DNA from: Sweltsa coloradensis
Taxonomy: Eukaryota; Arthropoda; Insecta; Plecoptera; Chloroperlidae
Direction of reading: 5' to 3'
Length of the DNA: 64,000 bases
Assembly (NCBI GenBank): GCA_024449915.1
Contig: JAMZAV010000112.1
Span: 930,001 to 994,000 of the forward strand
Notes under the pieces: model-generated
What the model was told of the DNA's origin: nothing
Database searches by the model: none
What the model saw: the letters and a program-made list of their open reading frames with translations, nothing else
Shown: one piece after another, positions 1-10,707 of the stretch
Layout of the letters: each line of letters opens with the position of its first letter
Position numbering within the stretch: position 1 is the first letter of the stretch
Translations under genes and position numbers: made by a program

Positions 1-720
1 ATACAATATCGCAGACAAATTGAGCCTATTTTCGATATTGATACCTCGCATCATAACGGAAATATGCGATATCGTAGCTTTATCATTCTCGATGTTAAAT
101 TGTCCCGTCGCGGACCGAAATATCGCGATATTGTATATTTTATCATTCTCGATGTTAAATTGTCCCGTCACGGACCTTAATATTGCAATATCGTAGCTTT
201 ATCATTCTCGATGTTAAAATGTCCCGTCGCGCATTACGTTTTTCTGCAGTTTAACGGAACGCGCCTCCCACTTCTCCGCTACAATTGCCCGTCAGCGCCT
301 TTGTCAAAGAACCAAAGAATCATACATACACGGCGATATTTGCGTGGTGTCTTGAAGCAAAGTCAATGCACAAGATTGCGCGTGCACCCTCCTCCATCCT
401 CGCTTGCTCTCGATTCACGTAGCGCACTGCACGGGACTTCAGTCGAGCTGCTCCCGTCCTAGTGACAACATCGGCACTAGGCAGGCAAATTTATTTACCC
501 GCTTCGCTATCTTTACACGCTCTCGAGTTCAAGCATTATTTATGATGAGGTATAAAAAACATGTTTCAACTTTTCAAGTATATTCACTTGAAAATCTCAA
601 TGTATTATTATTTATTATCCCTTAACTATAAAGCACGGAAAATATGACCAAAAAAATCGATATCACGATATCGATATTTGTTTTAAAAGAACAATATCGC
701 GATTCGATATCGGCACCCTA
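1..720. mobile_element. right part of a hAT-like element with a 60-bp tandem repeat
   Basis: The sequence ends at 720 with ATATCGGCACCCTA, the inverse of a TAGGG-type hAT end. Inside, three units of exactly 60 bp run from 61 to about 235, each with ATCATTCTCGATGTTAAA and GTCCCGTC, alternating with ATATCG-rich palindromes. The left end is before the window, so the target duplication cannot be checked. Confidence 0.5.
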
Positions 721-2112
721 CTGAAAAAAATATTGTTGAACATCTCTAAAAAAACCACCTAAAACAGATAACCCTGTGTTTTTTTTACAATTTTTATTGT
801 ACTAGTTGTTTCTCTATGGTCATACTATGTTTTTTGATTCGTATTAGCATTGATTTTCCAACAACATTGCCTCTTGTTCAGCCTAATTTTGTCTCCCATT
901 GAAACGTGACATCTAGTACTAGCACTGCTCATTTTGACAGCAGTTAAATAACTTACTTTCATAATATAGTTCAATTTACATCAATGACATAGAAACGTTC
1001 TAGTCTAGAATATGTGCAGAGCATTTTGTTTTAGCTGACATAAAACCATAGAATGATTTGCTTTGGTTTAGTTTTATATTATAGAGTAATTATATTATAT
1101 TTTGCATTAATAAACAGATAGGAGGATCACTTTCTATAGCTGACTCAATTAGTGGTTGTGCTCGGAACTTAATAGTCAGGATCACAGTAAATACTTAAAG
1201 GATGATAAAACTTTTATGTCTCTCGCTACCCGTTGATGACATTTTTTTAATTTATCGGGTTGTTTTATAGTGGTGATATTCAACGACCATGTTGTCTTCT
1301 TCTTCAGGACTTGAAATATAAACACATCAATATCATATTTCAAGTCCTGAAGAAGACAACAGGGTCGTTGAAACGTCAACAGAAAATATCATCGATTGTT
1401 GAATACTACCACTACAAAACAACCCAATCAATAAAAATCTCACTAAATAAATAGATGTTTTCATTTCCCCCAACGGCAACTCTATCCAGTCTTCTTCTTT
1501 TTTAATCAATCATACAAAAGAATCCTTATTAAAATGTTTAATTTAAATAACAAAAAATATATTCTGTTTCGAGTGATACTTTTAGTCCTTCAAATAATTC
1601 TTTTCTTAGTAACACAAACTTAATTTGGCACGCTCTTACTGCTTACTACTCAAAATGTATATTCCTATCTGTTCCACTTTTGTAACCAGAATGTGCATAT
1701 CAGTTTTACAAATTAGCAACATTTATCAAAGCTATCTTATGCTTTAAAACAAACTGTAATAATAATAATTCATAATCCATTACTACCATCAAACAAACCC
1801 CCCCACATATTTACCTGATTGCAAGCCTACCTTTTTTGACATATTTTTGCAGTTCAGAAAGGCATCTCGGCTTGGAAACGATGGCAAACTTAAAGATATT
1901 TACATGCTACACTTTTTTGTTAAATGTACTTTTAATCAGTGGTTGGCTTGCAATGCAGTAAATACGTAATCGCCGTATCCAATAATTCCCTAGCGCCAGT
2001 ATCTACTTGTCTACTACGTCTTGCGTACTAAAATATCCTAGGTAGCTAGTACAGTTCATTCTAGTTCTATCCCAGAGTGCCGATCTGTGCTGATGTGATG
2101 ATGTTGTGATGG
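721..2112. other. intron, AT-rich, one foldback
   Basis: No exon is seen. It holds a hairpin at 1250-1432 and part of a dispersed repeat at 1812-1975 that recurs at 34950-35145 (GATTGCAAGCCTACCTTTTT at one end, GCAGTAAATACG-like at the other). Confidence 0.5.
1250..1432. repeat. foldback with Penelope-end-like hairpin
   Basis: Two arms (centre near 1320) pair over about 90 bp each, with outer arms GTTGTTTTATAGTGGT and ACCACTACAAAACAACCC. Each arm carries CCTGAAGAAGAC, and the right arm goes on to GGTCGTTGAAACG, reminiscent of the CTGANGA...GAAAC core seen at Penelope ends elsewhere in this window, but with extra bases. It is probably a decayed, ORF-less Penelope end. Confidence 0.4.
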
Positions 2113-2120
2113 GTCAGGAT

Positions 2121-2361
2121 CAGTGGCTAAGCGTCGGGGTAGGCATTGAGACAGTGTCTACCCCACTAAAAAAATTAGACAGAAAAATAATATTCCAAAC
2201 ATGGTTTTACTAGTGAGAAATGGTTTTCAAACGTACGCTGGCAAAGCAACGAATGAACGCGTTACCATTCTGCGCGGTCGTGGTCTCTTTCCGTGCCTTT
2301 GCACTACTTCTTGAGATAACTAGGATCCTGTCTCCGAGCCTTCCCCTACGCTTTGCCACTG
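2121..2361. mobile_element. hAT MITE, 241 bp
   Basis: The ends are CAGTGGCTAAGCGTCGGGG and the inverse CCCCTACGCTTTGCCACTG. Exact 8-bp target duplication GTCAGGAT at 2113-2120 and 2362-2369. No ORF. It lies 250 bp before a coding exon. Confidence 0.88.
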
Positions 2362-2611
2362 GTCAGGATGTCACTCACCATCAGGCATAATTATGTTTGT
2401 CTAAATGACGCCGTAGGCAACTACGCTATCTCTAACTCAATGCCCAAACTATGCATAGCATCACCATTTAGTCTTCTCCTTGCAAGTCATACCCGTGAAC
2501 GTACCATCTGTGTTGCACTCGAGTAGTTCCCCGTATGAGTGTTCTTGTCGCCTATGCTCTAGCGGAGTGTGTACTAACATTGCACTAACCAGCACGGCCA
2601 TGTGTGTTTAG

Positions 2612-2701
2612 GCAGCACCATCTGAGCCCATCTACGAGGTGGTGCCGGAGGTGGTAGAGGTACCGGTCCAGAAGGCAGCTGCCCCCGTACAGGAGGCTCC
2701 G
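2612..2701 (+). CDS. ITSN: intersectin linker exon (before SH3D)
   Basis: A 90-nt exon between a TTTAG acceptor and a GTAAGT donor, open in phase 0 for 30 codons (reads AAPSEPIYEVVPEVVEVPVQ, then an Ala/Pro-rich tail). Codon third positions are G/C-rich as in the certain exons downstream. It has no domain of its own. The tyrosine in EPIYEVVP could be a phosphorylation or SH2-type site, which is inference only. It belongs to the low-complexity linker that precedes SH3D in this gene. The real start of the gene is outside the window. The surrounding sequence is intron with a hAT element ending 250 bp upstream. Confidence 0.75.
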
Positions 2702-2839
2702 GTAAGTTAGCTTTTATACTTACTAGTTTGTTATTTCTCAGGTAAAAATATTACTTTGTAAGGAAATGTAAATAAGGGCTTTCGATTCGCACATGGGAGT
2801 AGAATAGGCCCAGAGCTTACCTCTTACGCTCATTGTACA

Positions 2840-3115
2840 AAGCAATAAAAAGAGGACATTGTCAGGGAACTTTCCCCTTCCCTTTGACTACCTCTTCGAT
2901 GACGACAACAATGATAAAGATGACCACGACTGTGGAGGAACCCCTGACCCCCTCCCAACCAAAACCCCGCCCTGGACCCTTGCCCCTGGTCACCTGCCCC
3001 ATTGCCCTCCCCATATTCCCCCGCATCTTCCCTTATGCCCCTCTCTTTTGGATAAAATAACCATTGGGCACTAATATACTTAGTGTTGTGTGCCCTTTAA
3101 CTCCATTAACTAGCA
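2840..3115. repeat. dispersed repeat, copy 1
   Basis: The stretch CTCTTCGATGACGACAACAA with CCCC-rich flanks recurs at 14385-14560 as CTCTTCGACGACGACACAAA. Its end GTGTGCCCTTTAACTCCATT resembles the sequence before the ACTA microsatellite at 44385. The family is not recognised; it may be a degraded element that once coded for a protein. Confidence 0.4.
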
Positions 3116-3463
3116 CGAGACATAGATGAAGTCATTCCTTGAATTACAATACACTGCTGGAGAATGGGCCATGTTGTAGGAACTTGTTGTTTGTGATGTA
3201 AAGAATTAAGTCTAACGATTCCTTGGAAATATTTAGGGACAAACACCAATGCCCCAATTTTTATCAAACTCTCTGAAGGTAATATTTTGATTTTGATTTA
3301 AAAATTTCCAACTGAAATTAATAGCCTACCAGTCCACATCCGTAGTTTCTATGTGAACTCACATGTGTGCCTAACTAGTAGAACTTATTGTGTTTTTCAC
3401 TTGTAATGTTTTCTTTGGGTGCGCCTAACTGACTAACCGTCGCCTCTCTTTTCCTCCCGCCAG

Positions 3464-3520
3464 CCAGCACTCAAGTCACCTCCAACGCCGGACTTTGCTG
3501 CGATGTCAGCGTCAACCATG
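3464..3520 (+). CDS. ITSN: intersectin linker exon, proline-rich
   Basis: A 57-nt exon with a strong polypyrimidine tract and CCGCCAG acceptor and the donor ATG|GTAAAT. It is phase 0 at both ends and gives 19 codons, PALKSPPTPDFAAMSASTM. The core KSPPTP resembles a proline-rich SH3 ligand or proline-directed kinase site. Because it is symmetrical (0-0) it can be skipped without changing the frame. No family match is recognised beyond position in the intersectin linker. Confidence 0.7.
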
Positions 3521-5045
3521 GTAAATAATCTAGACAAAATAAATCGCAGGTGCTGGGTTCTAATGATCTTCGGTGATTTCTTGTGAAATGACCGAACATA
3601 AATTGTTCTTGTATACATACATGCATATGTCTGCTTTTAATAGTTTGTACAAAGTTGTTGTCCATCTACGTTCTGCAGTGTTACAAGCTAGCTTTACAAC
3701 AGTGAAAGAAGATCAGGAACATTGTTTTAATATTTTTAATTAAGAAATAATTGGTCCATAGAGAGGTACGGTATATAAATATGTATTAATTATTTTTGCA
3801 TCTTTTTATACATACTTTAATCTTAGTATTTTGTGATTTATTACATAATTCATACATTTGATTAATTACATTTGCATTTGCATTAATTTCAGTGTGCCTT
3901 AAAGAATCTTGATCTTCTGATAAATGCTGGCTGTATGTTAATTTTCTCAATTTAAGTAGATAATAATTATATATTTTTTTATTTTTTTATATTTCCAAAT
4001 TTAACAAGCATTTTGTTATTCCATTCGAAAGCATGCTTTCTATAATATGCGATTTTTCACGCGTTTGCGTTTGATGGATTTTGTGTTCCTTCATCTGCTG
4101 GCTTTCTTATAAGTATGTGTGCTTTAAGACAAGTTTGTTTCAGCGGACCATAAGTCTCGATTCCATTCTGAAAATCATCTTTTAAAACACTTATGTTAAT
4201 GGAGACATTAAGATTGAATTAGTAGTATTATTTGAGTGAGTAGGCCTAAATAAATTAAATAAATTAGAAATATTGTGTATACAATTAATTAGGTACTTAG
4301 TATTAGTTGTCAGCATGTCTCCCGGATTTATTTCACTTAATGATACCTGTATGTACGTAGTAGGAAACAACTAGCACCCACAAAGTATGAGATATTATAT
4401 TACATTGCCTGATAATTTAGTAAATTGGCCCAAATTAGCTCTAGTATCATACTGTAGTTCCCCATTATTCAAATTCCAAGAGACCTTAAAAAATCCAGAC
4501 GAATTAAATTACATTTTACAGTGAGCCTTATCTAAAGCTAATGTAGGGTCTTCATTGACTACTTACAATGAAACAAATTTGAACTATCCTACTACTAGTT
4601 TGAACTGACAAATGTTTAGTGTATAGTACTCATATAATGTATTGTAAATGTTTTAAATAGTCTACCTTTGTGATATTGTTGGCAGTATTATTTATTATTC
4701 CAATCGTTAACTAAAAAGACTCCTTGTATTTTTGGTGAACCATATAATGAGGTAAAATTTGATTCCTTTTAGCTAATTCAGCAATTGTAGATTTAGATTT
4801 TCTAGTAATTGTTGGTATTCTGATTCCAGGTGTCTAAAACGTGTTTATGTGGGTTTTTCAATATGTTACATTTTGTCTTGACATTTTTGCTGTATATTTT
4901 TATTCTAGTGCTATATAACTTAGAAATGTGTGTATACATTTGTATGTACGTAGTGACATTATTTTAGATTTTAAACTACTTTTATTGTGTTTTTAGTAGT
5001 TTGTAGTATTGATGTGTTTTTGTGTTCTTTTTGTTTTTTCTGTAG
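3521..5045. other. intron, nothing recognised
   Basis: About 1.5 kb of AT-rich intron between two linker exons. I see no ORF, tRNA or clear element; one TAGGCCTA at 4241. Confidence 0.5.
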
Positions 5046-5078
5046 CCCGAAGATTTCGGGGACGATAGTGATTTTAAG
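5046..5078 (+). CDS. ITSN: intersectin microexon, acidic linker
   Basis: A 33-nt microexon encoding PEDFGDDSDFK, phase 0-0. It has a very long T-rich tract ending TTTTTTCTGTAG upstream and AAG|GTACTT downstream. The peptide is acidic with DF-type motifs (EDF, SDF), the kind of short motif that binds clathrin adaptor appendages. That function is inference from intersectin's endocytic role. Frame symmetry and small size fit regulated inclusion, as is known for neuronal microexons in vertebrate ITSN1, although those lie elsewhere in the protein. Confidence 0.65.
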
Positions 5079-5330
5079 GTACTTGTTTACGAAGTGTCTT
5101 TGGTGAGGTTGAATGTTGCAATGTTGTGAAAGTAACATTTTAAATTTTATTTGTCTTGTTCTTCAGTTAGGCCTACATATCTTCCAAATTAACATTTGTT
5201 TACGTACACTAAATTTTTATGGAAACCTTTGATTATTTATTTTGTGCTGTGTCCTTCTGACAATTGTTTCTAAATTTAGGAAAATTTTGTATTTTAAAAC
5301 AAAAATTCTATGTAGGCTACAGGCTTATAT

Positions 5331-5700
5331 TAGGGTTGTGCGAACCCTCTATTTTTACCTCGAACTCGAACTTTCATTGTTTTGAAAATCAAACTTTGAA
5401 CTTCACAAAAATTTTGAACCCAACCGAATTCGAACCCAACTTAAAGGGATATAAAACAGTCATAATAGGTAAAATTAGTCTTGACCGGCACCTCCACCAA
5501 GAAAGTATGTAACTTCTGGACCGGCACCTCCACCATCCATTATTTCGTTTTTAAATTTGTACCTGTAAACTGAAACAATTTTGGCATGTCAAATAACATG
5601 CGACTGTACACCACCACAAATTAGTAAAAAACTAACAAACACAACTTCAAACTTGTAAGTTTGGGTTCGAATTTGAATTTTGAACGTTCGCACATCCCTA
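5331..5700. mobile_element. hAT-like MITE, family 1 (copy 1)
   Basis: Ends TAGGGTTGTGCGAACC and GAACGTTCGCACATCCCTA. A related 356-bp copy is at 31521. Inside are two copies of CGGCACCTCCACCA, the inverse of a motif found three times in the element at 19686. No ORF; the target duplication is not clear. Confidence 0.7.
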
Positions 5701-7202
5701 CATATTCTTATAAAATATTATCAATGTGGAAATCTGAGAATTCAAAATGTGCTAGTTCCCAGCAATCCAGGTTACATATAGTTGTTACTTCAGTTTTATT
5801 TTATTATTTTGTCTTTCAAGTTTCATAATGAGCAAACAGTTGGATTTTGAGAAATTTATATTTCTATATTGCACTTTAAAATCTGGATTTTGTGTAAGTG
5901 AATAACTGAACTGTCTTCAACTTAAGTTTTACTTAAACAAAGTGCATAGCAACGTTTATTGACTATAGGTTTTTGTAACAAATATTCACTTGTTGAGTTG
6001 ACATTGGCATCAAATTGTCCTCCTTTGTAAATCAGTTTTTTAACTGAACAAGATAGACATTAATTAATAAATCAATTATTAAAGCTAAATTATTTCCTTT
6101 TCTAGTAACTGTTGTGATTACTGATTAGGCATATCACAATGGGACAATGGTCTCCTTTAAAATGATAAATTACAGTACCCTAATATTTATATGTTACTTT
6201 CACACTACTGTATAAATGCAGGACCAACTTGATATTGTGGAAGTGTTAATTTGCTTGTTTGTTATGTGGATATCAGTGAAATCATGAATGCAAATATATA
6301 TATTCACACATGCTTTCTGTTGGACACTTTGCCGGCCTAACGTTGCACGAAGCTTGTACAGATACATACGATTCCCCCATTTTTTTTATAGTTTTAGGTT
6401 AGCTCTGCCCATTATACGGGATGAACAAATACTTAAGGTGAATTTTTAGTGCATTGTTAAACAATAAATAAACTCTAGACGATGGCGTTATCTGTTTGTA
6501 AGTTAGGATTGTAAATAAAGATAATTAGGCTGCATAAAGAAAGAAAGAGGTGTTCCTATAATTCTAGCATATTAAGACAAAAGACCCCCATCAATAAAAA
6601 ACCTCGCTAAATTACTGTTTTTAGTCGTATCTCAAGAACACTGCAAAATATTAATTAATATTTTTAGTTGTAGTTGCACGATACAAAAAATTGTTAAGGT
6701 TAGTGTTTGATTTGAAATATAACTTATTTCTTGCTTAATTAACTTGCCTCAGATTAGGAACACTTGTCTAGATTTGATAGAGTGTTACATACTGTAATAA
6801 CTTTAGCCACTTTTTCGGTTTTCCAATATACTCATCATTTTCTAAAATGCCTAACCATTTTTTTTTTTTTAAATAGGTAGCCTAGATAATATTTGAGGCA
6901 CAGTTAAATAAACCCTTTACATAATTTGTATGCAGGCTAGACCCAATATGAATTGTGTATAGTCATCTCATGAGTTTAAAGGATTTTACATTTCACATGA
7001 TGAGCTGTAAACCAAATGTCAAATTTTAAATTTACAATCCAGCATTAATTAAATGCTGCCAACTAAAACAATCTTGTTCTGCTACACGAAACAATATCAC
7101 TGTTCTTGTCGGGCAGTTGGTAGCGCATGCATGAGTGCCTGCACTGTGTTGGACCTGTAAACGTACCATCATATTATTGTCTTTGCACTGGAGTACTATA
7201 TG
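5701..7202. other. intron, nothing recognised
   Basis: AT-rich intron with no coding or repeat signal that I can support. Confidence 0.5.
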
Positions 7203-7271
7203 TTTTGTCATGGGGCTTGCTGTAGGCCTACTAATGTTTTATTTGTCATGGGGCTTGCTGTACTAATGTTT
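7203..7271. repeat. short tandem duplication with GGCCTA indel
   Basis: Two copies of about 30 bp (TTTGTCATGGGGCTTGCTGT and then ACTAATGTTT) stand side by side. The first has TAGGCCTA where the second has TA, a clean 6-bp difference. Confidence 0.85.
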
Positions 7272-7303
7272 CATTTCTATTTTCCGATATTTCCTCTGCC
7301 CAG

Positions 7304-7339
7304 CGGGACAATAATACAGACTTCTTCCACTCCCCCAAG
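7304..7339 (+). CDS. ITSN: candidate second intersectin microexon
   Basis: A 36-nt stretch open in phase 0 (RDNNTDFFHSPK) lies between a pyrimidine-rich tract ending CTCTGCCCAG and the donor AAG|GTATTA. It would join in frame to the microexon at 5046 and to the SH3D exon. It repeats the acidic plus DF pattern of the first microexon. Support is only splice-site quality, phase and the repeated motif, so this is tentative. A duplicated stretch with a TAGGCCTA insertion lies just upstream (7203-7271). Confidence 0.4.
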
Positions 7340-7719
7340 GTATTACGCTGATGTTTTTAAAACATTTAGACGAGTGTGCGAGTGTTAACTTTTGGTTTTT
7401 GTTCAACGTATATTTTTGTTCTCGGGCAATTATGCAACTACATAAAAATAAATATACATATCTCAATTTAGAAAAATTGTGGAATTTTTTTAACAGACGT
7501 TATGGATATTCAAAATGCAAAGTATAACTTTTGACGTTGACAGTTTTGTTTTTCTCACCAATGTATTATTTTCCATCAGTTCTTGGCTTTATAAGTAAAT
7601 GCCAAATGGTGATTTTGGAGTCGTCCTAGCAAGCAACGAGTCACGTAATACATTCTCAGGTTGTTCCGAGTCAGCCTTGTTGATTCTGGCACTGTTTGCG
7701 GGTGGAATCGTGTCCAGCC

Positions 7720-7890
7720 TGTTTGGCTCGTGTTTCCTATTTAAAATACTGGTCTCTGGTTGGTTATTGTTCGCTCGTCGATGCTGTCGGTGCCTACAAG
7801 GTTGGATTGGTCTGTTTTCATTTAATGCCCCCACTGAAAATCAGTTATGTGACTGAGTGGGCGGACTCTATTATACAAATTTATTTATTT
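7720..7890. repeat. dispersed repeat shared with 47335-47490
   Basis: Both places share TCGTGTTTCCTATTT, then TTTTCATTTAATG-like sequence, CCACTGAAAATC, GTGAC and GACTCTA followed by ACAAATTTATTTAT, in the same order and orientation. No ORF or terminal repeats are seen. Confidence 0.55.
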
Positions 7891-7947
7891 ATTCATTACA
7901 TTAACCTCACCTGCTCCATGTTTCACACTAATGCCATTATATTATTT

Positions 7948-7948
<1 letters not shown>

Positions 7949-7989
<41 letters not shown>

Positions 7990-7990
7990 G
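7949..7990. repeat. (ATT)n microsatellite
   Basis: Uninterrupted ATT repeat just left of the tRNA-containing element. Similar tracts lie at 8227-8289, 22955-22993, 23234-23270 and 42138-42165, four of the five next to tRNA-containing elements. Confidence 0.9.
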
Positions 7991-8030
7991 ATATTAGGTT
8001 TTTAAGCTTAAGCCAGCTTTAAGGACATAG

Positions 8031-8228
8031 TTATTGATTCATAGCAGTTGTCGAAAAAGTTATGTTATATGTCATGAAAGTCAACAGTCACAACAAATAG
8101 CAGTTTCGTAAGGTTTGTTCTGTGGTCCCGGTAGCTTAATTGGTAAAGCTATGGCACGTTAAGCCGGAGGTTTCTGGGTTCGAACCCCAGTCGGGGCAAA
8201 CTTTTTCGACAACTGCTATGAATCAATA

Positions 8229-8229
<1 letters not shown>
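8031..8229 (+). mobile_element. tRNA-Asn-like inverted-repeat element, copy 1
   Basis: The left end TTATTGATTCATAGCAGTTG plus TCGAAAAAGTT (8031-8061) is repeated exactly, inverted, at 8199-8229. Between them lies a complete tRNA-like cloverleaf. ATT microsatellites flank both sides. A second copy is at 22989-23195 in the opposite orientation. It combines a Pol III promoter, as in a SINE, with perfect terminal inverted repeats, as in a MITE. Confidence 0.8.
8125..8197 (+). tRNA. tRNA-Asn(GTT)-like sequence inside a repeat
   Basis: Seventy-three nt fold as a cloverleaf: acceptor GTCCCGG with TCGGGGC (one G-T and one T-G pair), D arm GCTT..AAGC, anticodon stem of four pairs with loop ACGTTAA (anticodon GTT), and T arm CTGGG TTCGAAC CCCAG. 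A and B boxes are intact. Because it is part of a repeat with a second copy at 23021-23092, it is more likely a SINE promoter than a working tRNA gene. Confidence 0.6.
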
Positions 8230-8283
<54 letters not shown>

Positions 8284-8289
8284 ATTATA

Positions 8290-9821
8290 TATTCACCTTA
8301 TTTTGGAACTGCCAGTGTAGGCCTAGGCATTCAAATTTCAACGTGTCTTTCTAAGAAACGACATTTCAAAATATAAATTATGTATTTATGTACTTCTCCA
8401 GTATTTTTTGTCAGTAAGAAGATGCATAATATTTTTCTCTACGGCCTCTGCTATTAATAATTTTGATGAGCTACTTTAATCTCGGCAATAAGTTTTTGAC
8501 TCGCACACTCTTGAATGTCGTCCCTGTTGCATGATTTATTTGGCTTTTGAGTGGCAGGATTAATATTTTATCCCAAATGTTATTAATCTATTTTTCCACG
8601 TTAACAAATTAAAAGATTCAATGGTACTTTTTAAAACGAGGTAAATTTGTTTTAATTTTGCTGACTTTTTTACTGAATTATATTTATTGCCTGCAGTATT
8701 AAAATATATTCTCGGTAGGTATAATTATCTAACAAAATTCCAAACATACATTCTCCATATTATATTGTTATGCAACTACAATCATTTTGTAATTTGCATT
8801 GTAAATACATATTTGCAATGGGCTCGAGGTTGCCATTAATTTTGCCAGCAGTGACATATTATGTATGTTACAATTCATTTAAATCAATGCTCGTGTTAGA
8901 TTTGGACTCTAAACAATCGTTACGTAATTTAACTTTAAATTGAATATTGTGGTGTACATTTACACGGCAATAAATGTCTTACGTGCAACATCCTATTTTA
9001 CTTATGTGCGTTCACTATCCTTCTAGTAACAACGCAACGCAAACAAAGCTTGTATTCCAATTTTCATTTTAATCACGGCAAACGTCCGTCCAATTACGGT
9101 AAAGAATTCTACATTAAAATATTAATTTGTTAAATGTTAGTAGTGTAGAGTTATGTAACTTTCAATTCTATTAATATGAAATTGAACACTGTCTAGTAGA
9201 ATTTATTGATCATTAATAAACTGAGTCTATGATTGACGATCATAGATTATATAGGCAATCACTGGATTGAGGTGCAATAATTTTTGGGATGATCTTAAAT
9301 TTTAGTAACCATCTAGGGCTAATTTTTAATCATTGCATCCTTATGTAGGTATACTATAGTTGAGTGTCATTAATACAGGCTGTCTACTAGTTTAGAAAGG
9401 TCATGAGATAAAGTAAATTTGGAAACGTCAGGGAATCTGTTTATTTCTAAAATTTCCCCTAAAAATCTTACCTCTTTATAATCATCATTTTTCTGGGGAC
9501 GCCCCATATCGAATGTACCATCATTGCCAAGTGCCAATCAAGACGTTTTGGGACAAAATCATGTCTCTTATTTTCCAGTCAACTTAAGTTGCAGTCTGTT
9601 GAAAATAATATGTAGACATCCTGTACTGTAATGGGCATATGTTATTTAGTGTTCTTAAAAATTTGTAATGTATAAATTAAGAATTATCACGCTTTTGATA
9701 GACGTGCACAAGTGAGAAATGTACATACGTTTCACTTTCTACCTAGATAAGACACCACCTAGTAACTAGTACTACTACTACTAGACTATAATAGACTAGT
9801 TATGATTAACATTTGACTAGA
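8290..9821. other. intron, nothing recognised
   Basis: AT-rich intron of 1.5 kb; no exon or element that I can support. Confidence 0.5.
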
Positions 9822-9823
9822 TA

Positions 9824-10707
9824 CAGTAAGAACTCTCTTATCCGATCTCCGCTTATCCAATGTACCGTGTTAACCGAGGCGCCAAAAAAAAAAAATTTAA
9901 AAAAAAAAGTTTTACATACGTAAATAAAACATAAAAATAATTACAGACGCCGCGCCGCACTTTTTTAAATGTACGTACTCGCATACATTTGTAGGCATGC
10001 CTTACGAGTGAGTGCAAAGAAGATAGATCGGCGACTTTCGAGCAGTGTGCATCAGTGTCACCGAGCATATAGAGTTCAGTGGTCAGTGTGCGTCGGCGCA
10101 TCGCCGTAAGCGTCAGTGTCACTGAGCATATAAGGTCAGTGTGCGTCGCGCGCCTGCGCGTGCGCATACGATCCAACCATCTCACACACAGCTGTTCAAA
10201 AGTAGCCCGTTGTGGAACTAGATGCAATCATGTTTCAACCGATTCACGAAATTCGTAATCACGACGCATTGAATTGTTATTCCTGGGCTTATCTTATTTC
10301 TTTCCCAGACTTATCTTGCGTCGAGAGCTTCAGCGCGGGCATAGTAGTGAGAGGTTTTCCCACATGAGAAAGAGAGCTAGGCCTAGGCCTATGTTTGCAT
10401 TGTAGGCCTAGGCCTACTGCGTCGAGTTTAGGCCTAGACATACGTTTTTATTACGACATGTAGGCCTAATTGTGTACGTGTGTTTGTGAGCTTGATTTAC
10501 AAGCTATTAAATCATTTAGTATACCCTGTATGAAGTGTATCGTGTGTATTTTATGTTCCTTCATCCATTACATTGTGTCATATTATCATTTTACCACATC
10601 AGGCTATGCTACGAGAGCAAATAAACAAATGAACCGCGCCATCCGAGTTTTTCGCAAATCCGAGGTGCCCCCGGTCTCATCCAACTCGGATAAGAGAGTT
10701 CTTACTG
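9824..10707. mobile_element. pogo/Tigger-like non-autonomous element, copy 1
   Basis: Terminal inverted repeats CAGTAAGAACTCTCTTATCC match over 22 bp, flanked by TA duplications at 9822-9823 and 10708-10709. The TIR sequence and TA target fit pogo-type Tc1/mariner elements. No transposase is present. It carries six overlapping or separate TAGGCCTA copies at 10378-10468. A second copy, inverted, is at 28743-29652. Confidence 0.85.

Noticed and set aside
61..235. CRISPR-like array of 60-bp units
   Set aside because: The units are contiguous tandem repeats without unique spacers, in a eukaryotic transposon.
7599..8022. Overlapping 80-108 codon ORFs on both strands
   Set aside because: They lie in a dispersed repeat and an ATT microsatellite; no domain, no splice context.
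8125..8197. Working tRNA-Asn gene
   Set aside because: The fold is complete, but the sequence is inside a multicopy inverted-repeat element and has no clear terminator, so I call it tRNA-like.
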